Positions 27,124 to 36,562 of a stretch of DNA of 39,640 nt are shown here, piece after piece; the first letter of the stretch is position 1, and every line of letters begins with the position of its first letter. The stretch is from Spirogloea muscicola. Taxonomy: Eukaryota > Streptophyta > Zygnematophyceae > Spirogloeales > Spirogloeaceae. The DNA is taken from positions 1 through 39,640 of the forward strand of contig WELB01000388.1 of NCBI GenBank assembly GCA_009602725.1, written 5' to 3'. Under the pieces are notes generated by a model. The model was not told the DNA's origin and searched no databases. It saw only the letters and a program-made list of their open reading frames with translations. The position numbers and the translations under genes are program-made.

Positions 27124-28134
27124 AGGTCATTATTAGACTGCGCTTCAAGTGCTGTTGCGTGAGATGCTTGCATGCATGTAGAGGATCTACCACAACGTGA
27201 CACTGTTGCACGTTTCATTGCAGCTGGAGCTTTGCCGGCCTTGGCCCAACTGGCAGTGTCTAGTTACCACGTGTCTCTTGCATTTACAAATGCAACAATC
27301 TCAAAGCTCACTAACAGAGTTGAAGGCCAGCAGGCATGCACATTCCACCATGGTGCTAGAGTATCTGTCACACAGGCTTGCACCACTGTTAGGCAGCTCC
27401 TCAATTGCAAAGTGCTACAACAAGGGCCCTTTCCACATTTGAGCAATTGTATTCTTGCTGCGAACTCATCTCTAGGCTCTACAATCAGTGCAATCTAGTA
27501 CAATCTGTGTGTTTGGTGATGGTAGGAGTATGTCTTAAGAAGGTGTGTTCATTTTTTAACAGATAGAAGACAAAGGGAACAGGTGATGAGGACTTATTGT
27601 TGAGGTTGCCGAGTTCGAACTTCAATGAAGCTGTAAATATTGTCATCCAGGTACATAAGTTTCTTGATCCTTGAAGTTTGCCAGCTCCTAGGTTGGCTTG
27701 ATTCATGTAGAACTGCAGATCTGCTCATTGTGTCATGCATTGGCCGTTCAGCTGTGGCTGTTTTGCCCTTACAAAGAGCTTTTTGCAGTAGGTTGCAGGG
27801 GTAATGGTCGAGGATTTGCAATGGTACTAAAGTACATCTAAAGACTCACCTGTTGTATTGGCCTCAGGCCACTCACTGCCATGTGTGCCCGTGAATCAGG
27901 CGTGGTGCAGAATTTCGCTGTGGGCAACTTCATGTGGTGGTGCGCTTGCTGCCGAGGGACTGAGGTCGAGCACAGCCTGCCGCAGTGCTCGACTCGGCGG
28001 ATGCCCAGTCGAGGCGAGACCCCCGGGCCAAGGGCAGAAATCCTGCTTGAAATTGAGGGTTCAGCAGTCGGGAGTTCAGGGTGAAGGTGTAGGCGTCTGG
28101 GGCTTGGGAGCAAGGCCCTGGAGGAACGGAGTGT
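27124..28134. other. Intergenic region, no gene recognised
   Basis: This is the 3' flank of the preceding gene. The minus-strand frame at about 28230-27838 is long but has no recognised motif and may be decayed repeat sequence. No RNA gene was seen. Confidence 0.35.
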
Positions 28135-28255
28135 GTACCAAGTAATGGAGGGCCTGCGAGGCCAAGTACAAGGCAAGCACATTGATAGATGTACATCACC
28201 TGCTGTTTGGTTGACCCGCTCAATAACCACGAGTTAGCACACTGAGATCGCTATA
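28135..28255 (-). mobile_element. LINE 3' tail, 5'-fused to a hairpin repeat
   Basis: About 120 bp match the tail of the STHIAGH-type LINE (plus-strand GGCCAAGTACAAGGCAAGCA and TTGACCCGCTCAATAACCAC). At about 28250 the LINE match stops at GCTATAAAGAA and hairpin H9 begins, the same junction as at 22335. Confidence 0.8.
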
Positions 28256-28257
28256 AA

Positions 28258-28325
28258 GAAGTGGCTCTCTCAAAAGGGGCAAGGGCTGTGAGCAGCCAGC
28301 CCGAAAGTTGAGTTGTCGACAAGGT
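28258..28325 (-). repeat. Two-hairpin repeat, copy H9, at a LINE 5' breakpoint
   Basis: On the minus strand it reads TTTCGGGCTGGCTGCTCACA then GCCCTTGCCCCTTTTGAGAG. It closely parallels H6 in sequence and in position relative to the LINE tail. Confidence 0.75.
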
Positions 28326-28426
28326 CACAAGTGGCCAAAAGCGCCGTCTCAGAGGTCGCCCGGTGAAATGGATCACTTGGTAACAAAGCTAAGGCTGGGC
28401 TGAACGGTGAGAGCCCCCCGAGACTT

Positions 28427-28492
28427 TGGGGGGTTTAGGGTTTGGGGGGTTTAGGGTTTAGGGTTTAAACCCCCAAAACCCCAAAACCCCTC
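28427..28492. promoter_or_regulatory. Telo-box-like repeat cluster upstream of Peter Pan
   Basis: Four GGGTTTAGGG-like units (about 28432-28468) meet CCCCAAAACCCC repeats in opposite orientation around TTTAAACCC. In plants AAACCCTA telo-boxes are common in promoters of ribosomal-protein and ribosome-biogenesis genes, and the next gene, about 140 bp downstream, is one. Regulatory use is an inference; the cluster could equally be a remnant interstitial telomere repeat. Confidence 0.55.
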
Positions 28493-28633
28493 CCCGTGAG
28501 AAGTCTGAGACCACAGTCCCGCCGCGCGCGAGAGCCGCGCAGCCGCCGCTGCCGCTCGCGGCTCGCGGCTACTCAGCAGGGCTGCTCGCCTGCGCAGCAC
28601 GCCTGCGCGCGCGGGGCAGGCGGAGGCGACGCC

Positions 28634-28896
28634 ATGGCGAAGACGCGGCGGGTGAGGCGCCCGAGCTGCTGGCCCCGCANCCTCAATCGGCGCCTGTCGT
28701 GCCTCTGGATCGCGCAGAAGAAGAAGCGGACGCACTCGTCGGCGGCGCCGGCCGGCGCCCCGGGCCGCGAGCGGCCGCCGCAGAGCTTCGTGTTCTCGCG
28801 CGGCGCCCGCCTGGGCGCGCCGCTGCGCCAGCTCGAGCGCGACCTGCGCCGCCTCATGCTGCCCAACACCGCGCTGCGCCTGCGAAGGCGCTCGCG
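28634..28896 (+). CDS. PPAN: Peter Pan/SSF1-like Brix protein, first two exons only
   Basis: Peter Pan/SSF1 proteins are Brix-domain factors of large-subunit ribosome assembly. Exon 1 (28634-28651) encodes MAKTRR. After an intron containing the N at 28680, exon 2 (28718-28896) encodes KKKRTHSS, then PPQSFVFSRG, LGAPLRQLERDLRRLMLPNT and ALRLRRRSR, and ends at a GTACGC donor in phase 2. Joined, MAKTRRKKKRTH and the following RG/LRQLE/LMLP blocks match the plant Peter Pan N-terminus. The rest of the Brix domain, several hundred residues, is absent: downstream lie LINE tail fragments and then the MAPKK gene. So this is a truncated gene, a rearrangement product or an assembly join. Confidence 0.85.
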
Positions 28897-29204
28897 GTAC
28901 GCACGGATTGCAAGGGGCCAAGCCGAGCTATTGCACTGTCCACGCAATCATGCAGAAAGAGCAGGCACGTGGTCTCGAATGTACTGAAAGAGAGGCAGGC
29001 CAAGCCAGTACACTCTTCGTGCAGAGAGAGAGGCAGAGTAGTTGCAACCATTTGATTGAACCACACCAAGCGAAGCCCTAGAGGGAGAAGAACAAGAAGT
29101 ATTTTTCCAAGCGCTCTTCTGGCGTCTGGTGACGGACGAAGGCCAGTGCCAGAGAGCGAACCGACGGTGGGCGAGGCGCACCAGCGGGCGGGGGCACACC
29201 CCCC
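28897..29204. other. Remnant Peter Pan intron and unassigned sequence
   Basis: After the exon 2 donor no further Peter Pan exon is visible. The stretch contains no recognised coding segment and runs into LINE tail sequence at about 29205. Confidence 0.4.
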
Positions 29205-29490
29205 TATGTGCTCATTCGTGGGTACTAACATACCTGCCTGCATTGCATTGCAGCCTGCGTGTCAGCCTGCTTTCACACTGTTACTTCAGCCCCTTGCTTG
29301 TATGTAGCCCCACTTTTTGCTCTGGCTTTTGCCTGAACAGCGGATTGCCTTGAATGTACATCCCTTTCAATTCACACGCACCGCGCCCCCTCCACCCCTT
29401 ACTATATTGCACTATCATGTGCACTGATCAGGTTGTGCCTTGAACAAGTGTACTGGATCGATCTGGCTTTCCTTCCACGCGCACCGCGCG
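29205..29490 (+). mobile_element. LINE 3'-tail fragments, probably two
   Basis: TTCGTGGGTACTAACAT (about 29214) and, further on, TGCCTGAACAGCGG and CATCCCTTTCAATTCACACG parallel the 3' UTR of the LINE at 15590-16440. A second partial tail follows (TGCCTTGAACAAGTGTACTG to GCGCACCGCGCGGC at about 29435-29490). Both stop just before the CCG-repeat leader of the MAPKK gene. Confidence 0.7.
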
Positions 29491-29896
29491 GCATCGCTCT
29501 TATCCCGTTGCCTCGTCGGGACGTCTGTTAGGCCCATTTATTACTCGCCTCCGCCGCCGCCGCCGCCGCCGCCGCTGCCGCCGCCGCCGCGCCTGGCTTT
29601 GCGAGGGGCGCGGCTGCGTGAGGCGCCGCCGAGAGGCTCGGAGCTCCCTCCCCTGCTTGCCTGCCCGCCATGGCGCCCCCCCGCGGAGTAGCGCGGCCAC
29701 GCTCCGGCGCAGCCCTCCGGGCCAGCCAGCCATGCCGGCCATGACGGCCCCTCATTCCAGGCCCCGCCTCTGGCTGAACCAGCCCTCGTCGCCTGCCCTG
29801 CCGAGGGCCCTCGCTCGGCGCCCTGCCTGACGAGCGGTGCGCTCCTCGCTGGGCGGTCTCGATGATGAGGCCGTCAGCGAGGTAGCCGTGGCGGCC

Positions 29897-31862
29897 ATGG
29901 CGGCGCGCGACCGCGCGCGCAAGGGCCCCGGGCTGAGGCTCGACGTGCCGCAGCGAGACGCCCTGCCCGCGCACGCACCCAAGGCCGTCCCCCTGCCTGT
30001 GCCGCTTCCGCTGCCGGCGGGGGTGCCGAGGCCGGTGCCGCTGCCCATGCCCCAGCCGCTGCCGCTTCCCCAGGCTCCTCCGGGCAACGGCCACGCAGGG
30101 TACAGGCAGCCGCTGCCGCCTGTCAGTGGCTCTTGGGGAAATGGCCACTTGCCAGAGCCAGCCGCCTTGGTGACTGAAAGGGTGAACAAGGTCCAGCTGG
30201 ACGAGCTGGAGAAGCTGGGTGTCCTGGGGCAAGGAGCAGGAGGCCGAGTGTACAAAGTTCGCCATAGACTCACCAATAAGGTCAGGCGGCACCACGTGGA
30301 AGCTCTTCTTCCAGCACCTGCCCAGCAGTTGCAGCAGATTCATCACAGATATCTGGCAGGAGATTGACTAAGTGTCCTTTTTGGAGATACAAGCTGGGCA
30401 GTTTTTGTGCGGACACAGCAGTATCGCTGCAACTTATTGGACGGTTAGAATTTGATGCCTTGCTTGCATCCTTCATCTGGCACTACATGTCCTCAAGCGA
30501 TATGCTTCGCTTGGCGGTGTGCTGGTTTCTGAATGAGCACTCGTGCAAAGCTATGGTGCCAGGTCTACGCATTGAAAGTGATTGCAAACAAGCACGACGA
30601 CGCAGTTCGGCAACAGATTGTGCAGGAGATGGAGATCCTGCAGCGGTCTCGCTGCCAACAGATTGTGCAGTGCTACAATGTTTTTGATGTCGGAGGCCAG
30701 ATTTCCTTTGTGTTGGAGGTACAGCTGTCAAACGCGTGACTTGCCTCGAAAGCTTATGTTGCTGCGAGGCAAGCATTGAAGTAAATGATTTTCGAACAAT
30801 GCAGACAGCCTTCTGTTGCAATTATGAAAATGCTACACCCAAGCTTTCGTTTTTGGAATGTCTATGAAGGGGCAGCATTTGTCACAGATAGAGTAGAAAG
30901 CCAACAGCGTCACATATACGATAAAATGCTAACGGTGTCCTTGCTGTCACGTTCTATACAGTACATGGACGGGGGCACTCTATCAGATGTGATGAAGCTT
31001 TATGGCCAAATACCAGAGCCATATTTGGTGGAGGTCACAAAGCAAGTGCTGTTGGGGCTCATATACCTCCACACAAATCACATTGTGCACCGTGATATTA
31101 AGCCATCCAACCTTCTCATCAACCGCAGGTAAGCATGCATGCTTCTGCCTATGTACTTTGTCAGACATGTTGGAGCCAGGCTGTGGGTAGTCAACCTTGA
31201 TGCTCCACTACAAGTATGTAGGTATCCACTAGTTCAAGGAGATGTGCGCGATCGCCTTTATGCTGCTGCACATTGCAGGCAGGAAGTCAAGATTGCAGAC
31301 TTTGGAGTGAGCTCAATGCTGGAAAACACGCTCGCACAATGCAATTCATACGTGGGAACTTCTGCTTACATGGCACCTGAACGGATCAATCCAGAAATCA
31401 CTTCCGGAAAGTACAATGGCTATGCTTCTGACATCTGGAGCCTTGGTAAGGTGCTCTTGAATGCTGCGGCCTGTGGGTGTCACAAGCAAGCATTGCAGAT
31501 GTCACCAAGGCTTCAGAACTTCTACTGTTGTCTAATTGCATCGCTTATCTGTAAGCAGCCATCTCCTTGCTGGCGCTGTCTTGGCAGGGCTTACATTGTT
31601 GGAGTGCTTGCAAGGGAGGTTTCCGTATGCAATACCAGGCCAGCAGAATGATTGGATGGGCCTGTATTCAGCAATTGTCATGAACGACCCTCCACAAGCT
31701 CCACCTGACTCTTCACACGAGTTCGTCTCCTTCATCAATGCCTGCCTGCAAAAGAATTTCTCAATGAGGCCCACAGCTGCGAGGTTGTTAAAGCACCCTT
31801 GGCTTTTCAAATTCCAGGGACAGTCTGCTGACCTCTCTCGCCTTCTGCCACCCAATACATAG
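29897..31862 (+). CDS. MKK: MAP kinase kinase (plant-type MAPKK)
   Basis: Five exons (29897-30280, 30563-30718, 30962-31128, 31279-31445, 31588-31862) join in phase to 382 aa. Kinase landmarks: Gly loop GQGAGGRV (about residues 111-118), YALK with the ATP-binding Lys at about 133, HRDIKPSN (about 223-230), DFG at about 243-245 and APE at about 268-270. The activation loop has Thr253 and Ser259 separated by five residues, the plant MAPKK S/T-x5-S/T pattern rather than the animal x3 spacing. [19 protein letters not shown] is typical of this family. The N-terminus has a basic-then-hydrophobic [13 protein letters not shown], a likely MAPK docking site, and a Pro-rich PLP repeat region. The start is the first in-frame ATG in the GC-rich first exon. 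The protein should phosphorylate a MAP kinase in a stress or developmental cascade. Confidence 0.96.
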
Positions 31863-32683
31863 TGACAGCAACTTGTTTTGGCACCCCTTCGACCACGTGA
31901 GTGATTTGAAGTTGACGCCCTCCTAAAGTCATACCCTTTCAGTTCCAGCCCAAGCCGTCCCCTGGCATGTCCTCGAAGTTACAGAGTGGTTGAATCACAC
32001 ATGCCAATGGCCAGCCCCAGGCTTTCATACAAGTAGGCATAGTAGTATGTCCGGTGCTTGATGAAGGCTCGCGGCCAATTAGCCAAATGGAGATGACGAG
32101 CATGTGCATTCTGCTGTGCGTGATTCCTGCCTTTGTAAGGTTGCACTGTGATTATGTATTTTGGAATGCAAGCATGCAAGGCAAGGGAAAACGATTTACA
32201 CAAGAGTGAATTGCAATTGTCAATCAGAAATGTGTCAGATGCACATGGTTCTTGCGATTCAGCGGTTCCTGATACCTTCTCACTGGACTTGTACAGTCCT
32301 GTAGGGCTAGCACGGCAACTGCGTATGATATCCATGTAGCCAGTAGCTGCATGCTATGCACGGAACCAGCAGAGCATAGTCGGAGAGGCTTAGGAGCTGG
32401 CAGTATGTCTGCAGACAGTGGCAAATGTCATGTCCAGGCCCTTTCCAGAGGCCCGTCCATTCCGAGGGGAACTCACTTGAGCGTGATGTGCTTCAGAGCA
32501 ATCCCCAAGTGAATACGAAGCCATGCTGATTTGCTTTGCTTTGAGATTGTAACAGAAGGCGCCTGCAAAAAGCGATCCTCAAGCTAACCGGACCATTGCA
32601 GCAGTTTCCATGTCAGCCAGGCAGGTGGACATCAGAGTAAGTGTGAGTCCCACGCTGGCCCCAGCAGGCACAGCCCTCGCGCA
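31863..32683. other. Intergenic region between convergent MAPKK and TOM9 genes
   Basis: This holds the 3' UTRs of two convergent genes. No conserved coding segment, tRNA or clear repeat was seen; short ORFs here look like chance. Confidence 0.5.
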
Positions 32684-33384
32684 TCACTTGGCAAGTGGCA
32701 GGCCTGGGGCAGGGGGAGCCCCCAGCAGGCCAGCCTGCTGGCTCTCCATGTCCAGCATCTGCTGCTCGCGGTCCATCTCGATGATGAGCGGCACGACAAG
32801 GACCAGGAAAGACGTGCCTGCGATCCAGGCCGCCTTCCCTGTGCTCCACAGCACCTGCGCAGGCGGGTACGGAAAGTCGTTGATGAGTAGGTGCAGCGCC
32901 AAAAGTACGACCTTCAAAAGGAAACCCCAGACACGACTGTGAGTCGTGCCCAGCTATGCCACGGTCACTGGTGAGCCGATCGATGAAGCCCTGAGATCCA
33001 GCTCAAAGCACTGCGGCCTCCCTCGACGACAGTGAGAGGCAGGCCCGCTTGGGCTCTGCAGCTCGACCGCCCGCAAGACAGAACGACGAGCGCCGTGGGT
33101 GAGCTAAAGGCGACCGGCAATGCCGCTACCGTCACCGGCCTTGGTAGCTCCCTTGGCTACGATGCCCACCCTGAAAGCTCCGACCTGTCCGGTGGAGCTC
33201 CTGCAGTCACTTGCGCAGCGAGGGGTCCGCGGCAACTGTCCTCCCGCGAGTGCGCGCTCACCTTCTTGGAGAAGGTCAGGGCCCCGGCAGCGGCGCGCGC
33301 GGACGCCTGGTACGTCGGCGAGTCCTGCAGGCGCTGCCAGGGCCCGGGTGCGGCCGCCACCGAGTCGTCCGCCAGGGCCACCAT
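32684..33384 (-). CDS. TOM9: TOM9/TOM22-type mitochondrial import receptor subunit
   Basis: Two exons (33384-33262 and 32854-32684) join in phase to 97 aa, close to the length of plant TOM9-2. Exon 1 gives [27 protein letters not shown] and ALTFSKK. Exon 2 gives [16 protein letters not shown], the membrane anchor LVLVVPLII (about residues 50-66), then [20 protein letters not shown] and a Pro-rich end. [11 protein letters not shown] and [11 protein letters not shown] are near-invariant in plant TOM22. The protein is a tail-anchored-like subunit of the TOM complex in the mitochondrial outer membrane; plants lack the long acidic cytosolic domain of fungal and animal TOM22, as here. The start codon lies 20 bp from the N at 33405. 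Confidence 0.95.
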
Positions 33385-33479
33385 GGACTTCGGCGGGTCC
33401 TCGGNATGTGGAGGGGGGGTGCTGGGGGTGGGGCGGGTCTGCCAGTTGCTCGGGGTTCAGGGGTTTCAGAATAGACTTC

Positions 33480-33600
33480 TTCCCCAAGAGAAGGCGCGCG
33501 GTGCGCATGAAATTAAAGCGAGGGGCGAGCCCTTCTTCTTCCCCAAGAATGAAGGCCAAGGGGGCGATGAACGTGCAAGGCCTGCCCAAGAGCAAACCTC
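33480..33600 (-). mobile_element. LINE 3'-tail fragment upstream of TOM9
   Basis: The plus strand AAGGCGCGCGGTGCGCATGA followed by AATTAAAGCGAGG is the complement of the shared tail end. It lies about 100 bp upstream of the TOM9 start in the same orientation, so it may overlap the promoter. Confidence 0.55.
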
Positions 33601-33683
33601 CCAAATGCAGAAGGGCTTACAACTTGGTCAACAAGTGTACAACGGGGCTCGGAACAGCTCTTTCAATGTAAGGCAATGTATGT

Positions 33684-33738
33684 TCGTTCCATTGGGCTGG
33701 CGTCTCACAACCACCAGTCAATCTGGCCGCGCTTTCTA
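33684..33738 (+). repeat. Two-hairpin repeat, copy H10
   Basis: CATTGGGCTGGCGTCTCACA then ACCACCAGTCAATCTGGCCG and CGCTTTC match the B subfamily seen in H3 and H7. A second GGCCAGCCC follows in opposite orientation at about 33750. Confidence 0.7.
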
Positions 33739-33934
33739 TGTATGTGGGAGGCCAGCCCAGAAGTAGGAGTAGCTAGCAGCCTCCCTCCAGCATCCCAGCA
33801 GCTGCCTCCTGGCAGCTGCCTCCTGGCTTGCATGCGCCCTCTGCTCTCGCTCATCGCATAAGGCACACAGCCTAAGCCGAGCCACACACTATTATAGCAC
33901 ATAAGCAAGGAAGTGCAAAGAATGAGTCCACACG

Positions 33935-34235
33935 AAACGAAGGCCTTAGACAAGAGAAGGCGTGCGGTGCTCATAGTTGGTAGGGAGGCCAAGAGGAGCC
34001 CATGTACTGCTATGCAAAGGCAAAGCAACGCGGCTTTACGCACCAGTTCCCTAGGCTAAAAGGTGCTAAGGCAAGAGAGAAGGCGCGCGGGGCGCATGAA
34101 TTGAAAGGGAGGCCAATTCAAGCCAATACATTGTTCAGGCAGAGTCGAGTGCAGACTAAACAATGCTACATAATACGGAGACCTAATCTAAGGTACCTAA
34201 GATGACATTAGTACCCACGGGTGAGCACAAACAAA
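33935..34235 (-). mobile_element. 5'-truncated LINE 3' UTR, fused to hairpin H11
   Basis: The minus strand from 34230 matches the plus strand from about 16270 over roughly 160 bp: TTTGTGCTCACCCGTGGGTA, then GGTACCTTAGATTAGGTCTC and TTGAATTGGCCTCCCTTTCA. It begins just after the LINE stop codon region. A hairpin copy joins its 5' end at about 34236. Confidence 0.88.
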
Positions 34236-34237
34236 GG

Positions 34238-34305
34238 AAGAGCTCCTATGGAAGATAGGGGCTGGGAAAGGCCAGCCCCAAAAAAGTGGACAGGGTCCGA
34301 AGAGC
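34238..34305 (-). repeat. Two-hairpin repeat, copy H11, at a LINE 5' breakpoint
   Basis: The minus strand reads CCTGTCCACTTTTTTGGGGC, TGGCCTTTCCCAGCCCCTAT and CTTCCATAGGAGC, a well-preserved A-subfamily copy. It lies immediately 5' of the truncated LINE tail 34230-33935 in the same orientation. Confidence 0.8.
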
Positions 34306-34404
34306 CAAAGGGAACCGAAAAGGAAAACCACACAGCTAGACACCACATGACCGCAGATGGAAGCTCGGTAGTCTTGAGTGAGCAAAGGATAGACGGCTGC
34401 AGAA

Positions 34405-34790
34405 GGCCTTAGTACCCAGTGAGCGCACACAAGTTGGACAGGCTGATTAATCTGGAGCCGGAGCACCACTGCGAAAGCCAGTGGCGTACCTTATGGCGTA
34501 CCCAGAATGCTGATGAAGGCCAGGGCCTGCAAGCGCTGCAGGCATAGCAAGAGCCGTATCTGCAGCATGCAACCAACGCCTGCGGTACGCTGGTGTGCCT
34601 AAACTGGCCCCCCCACCACGGCGACGCATGTCGATCTGCTGCACAAGACGCTGGAGGAGGAAGAAGACTCTCATCGTGGCCACCGTAGAAGTCCATGGAA
34701 GCACGGATGGAAGCGGGAGTATTCAAGGTCGTACAAGCGGCCCGGTCCAAGATTTCAGAAGTGTACGAGTGTGCACTCATCACCAATCCT
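34405..34790 (-). mobile_element. Diverged LINE C-terminus fragment
   Basis: On the minus strand a frame ends with RLISLSNLCALTGY before a stop, reminiscent of the LSDLFVLTRGY terminus of the other LINEs, and is followed by GTACTAAGG like the other 3' UTRs. Upstream residues are not clearly alignable, so it is either an older copy or another subfamily. Confidence 0.5.
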
Positions 34791-35689
34791 TAGTACGCAC
34801 AGTCTTAGCTATCACAGCGCTCTCCGACCTCAGCAACAGCGTTGCCTCCCTTTCCCTTACCTCTTCGTTTCTTGTCTGGCCTCTCCAAGCTGCAGCTTGA
34901 AGTCTGCAGGTTTGTTGCGCTCTCCTAGACTGATCCAAGGCTTAGCCCTTCTTTTTCTCTTTGCTCAGTCGCAGCTGAAGAGCCATGCTTGCGCCAGGGA
35001 CGCATTGCCTTCAGCTTGCATACCTGCTTGTATCACAAACCCAATTGCAGTAATTTTGGCAGCAAACCCGGATGTCGTTCGTGTCCCTGACTTCGTGCGA
35101 CGTGCACGGGTCTGGCGAAGGCTCACTAGCTGCTGTGCCCCCTGACCCAAGGCTTGACGCCCTTCAGGCACGGCGCTGGCGTAGTGTGGCTCTCAGGATG
35201 AGACATGCATGCTTGCATGCGGAAGGCTTGGCTTGGGTTCCCCGTACCCCCTTCAATGCCAGTCAGGACGGATGAAAATCCATCCTCAGATAGCCAGGAT
35301 TTGGTCATAGCTAAGCCTATTAACCCTTTTGTGGACCTAATATTGGACCTAGTGGTACCTGGCTCCAGCATCGTTTCGTGGGCGCCTTGTCATTGTTATT
35401 TTGGAGCAACACAGAAGTGAGAACAGGAGCTATCACAAAGACTTACAAGTTGGCACTACTAAGCAGCTGAGACTCTCTTTGACCACCTCTGCAGTACTCG
35501 TGGGGTGCCTGTTACTCTGTAAAGGCCTTCCCTCGTTGTCGTAAACAGGCGGTTTTTTCGGCTGATGTTATGTATGGCATGGGCCCTCCGTCTCCTGCCA
35601 CTCGTCGCGTAAAGTCGAGTATCGGAGACGGTAAGCGAGCTGAGCCAGTCACTCACCAACCAGTCACTTCCCCGTCCTACTTGTATGAG
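34791..35689. other. Intergenic region, no gene recognised
   Basis: Open frames here (for example 34771-35145 plus) show no recognisable domain. The right end approaches another LINE tail. Confidence 0.35.
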
Positions 35690-35965
35690 TTCACTGGTGG
35701 GTACTGATGTCCCTCTTCAGCCGTGCTTTTGCCCATATTTCATAGCCACTCTTAGCCTAGCACGTTGCTTTGTGTAGCCCCAATCTCTGCAAGTCCCTCA
35801 CATGCCTTTCACATGAACAGTGTATTGGCTCGGGCTGGCCTGCCCTGTGCGTCAGCCCCTTCGAATCTTGTTCATTCTTTTTGGGCTGGCCATTCCCAGC
35901 CCCTATCCTCAAAGGGCGAGCACTTCTTCCTGTGTTACATATGCAACGCGCGCCTTCTCATCCGC
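35690..35965 (+). mobile_element. LINE 3'-tail fragment containing hairpin H12
   Basis: It begins with CACTGGTGGGTACTGATGTC, continues with a CATGAACAGTGTATTGGCTC stretch and ends near GCAACGCGCGCCTTCTC, the usual tail order. A hairpin repeat interrupts it at about 35865-35930. Confidence 0.7.
35865..35930 (+). repeat. Two-hairpin repeat, copy H12
   Basis: CTTGTTCATTCTTTTTGGGC, TGGCCATTCCCAGCCCCTAT and CCTCAAAGGGCGAGC make a near-consensus A-subfamily copy with GGGCTGG/CCAGCCC and CCCT/AGGG stems. It is embedded between the body and the last bases of a LINE tail. Confidence 0.8.
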
Positions 35966-36562
35966 AACGGGGGTCCGGCGACTGGAAGGTCTGCAGCAGT
36001 GGACGATGGGGCCCAGCGGGGCACCGAGCGGCACCAGCGGATGGAGCCAGAGGTAAGCAACGCGACTCCTCACCCCTGCGAAGCATGCGTGCACACGCCA
36101 CCTTCTGCTGCCACGCCCACTGCCGCTTTGCTGCGAGCGCCCCTTCGCCGCCGCCGCCGCCGCCGCCGCCACCGCCGCCACCAAGTGCCTGCCCACGTCC
36201 TCGCCGCCGCTGCCGCCGTCGTCGCCGCGGAAGCACGCTCGCGCCGCCGCACACGGGCTGCTGCTGCTGCGCTGCTGCTCGGCCCACCCCTGCCGTAAGA
36301 GCGCGGCGCGCGGAGGCTACCGTGGAGGTTGCCAGCTGAGCGCAGGGCCTCAGGCGGGTCCTGCCAAGGGCCGATCGAGCAGGCGGCTGCGCAGATCGTC
36401 CAAGTCACGGGCCGCAGGAGGACGGCTGATCGCCTGCACGGGCCCCCCTTCCAGCGGCTCCCGCAGGCCTCTCTTTGCCTTGCCTCTCTCTCGCCCTGTG
36501 CTTGACGATGCTGCTGGCGTGAGCGCGACACGCTAAGTGCGAGAGCGAGGGGCCTGCGCGAG
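35966..36562 (+). promoter_or_regulatory. GC-rich leader/promoter of the MVLWEIT gene
   Basis: A GC-rich segment with CCG repeats (36140-36180) precedes the start codon at 36563, as in the other genes of the window. It probably contains the promoter and a long 5' UTR. Open frames on both strands are composition effects. Confidence 0.45.

Noticed and set aside
31139-31651. Unspliced 170-codon frame through the MAPKK
   Set aside because: It reads through introns on both sides of exon 31279-31445; the spliced model restores the full kinase domain.
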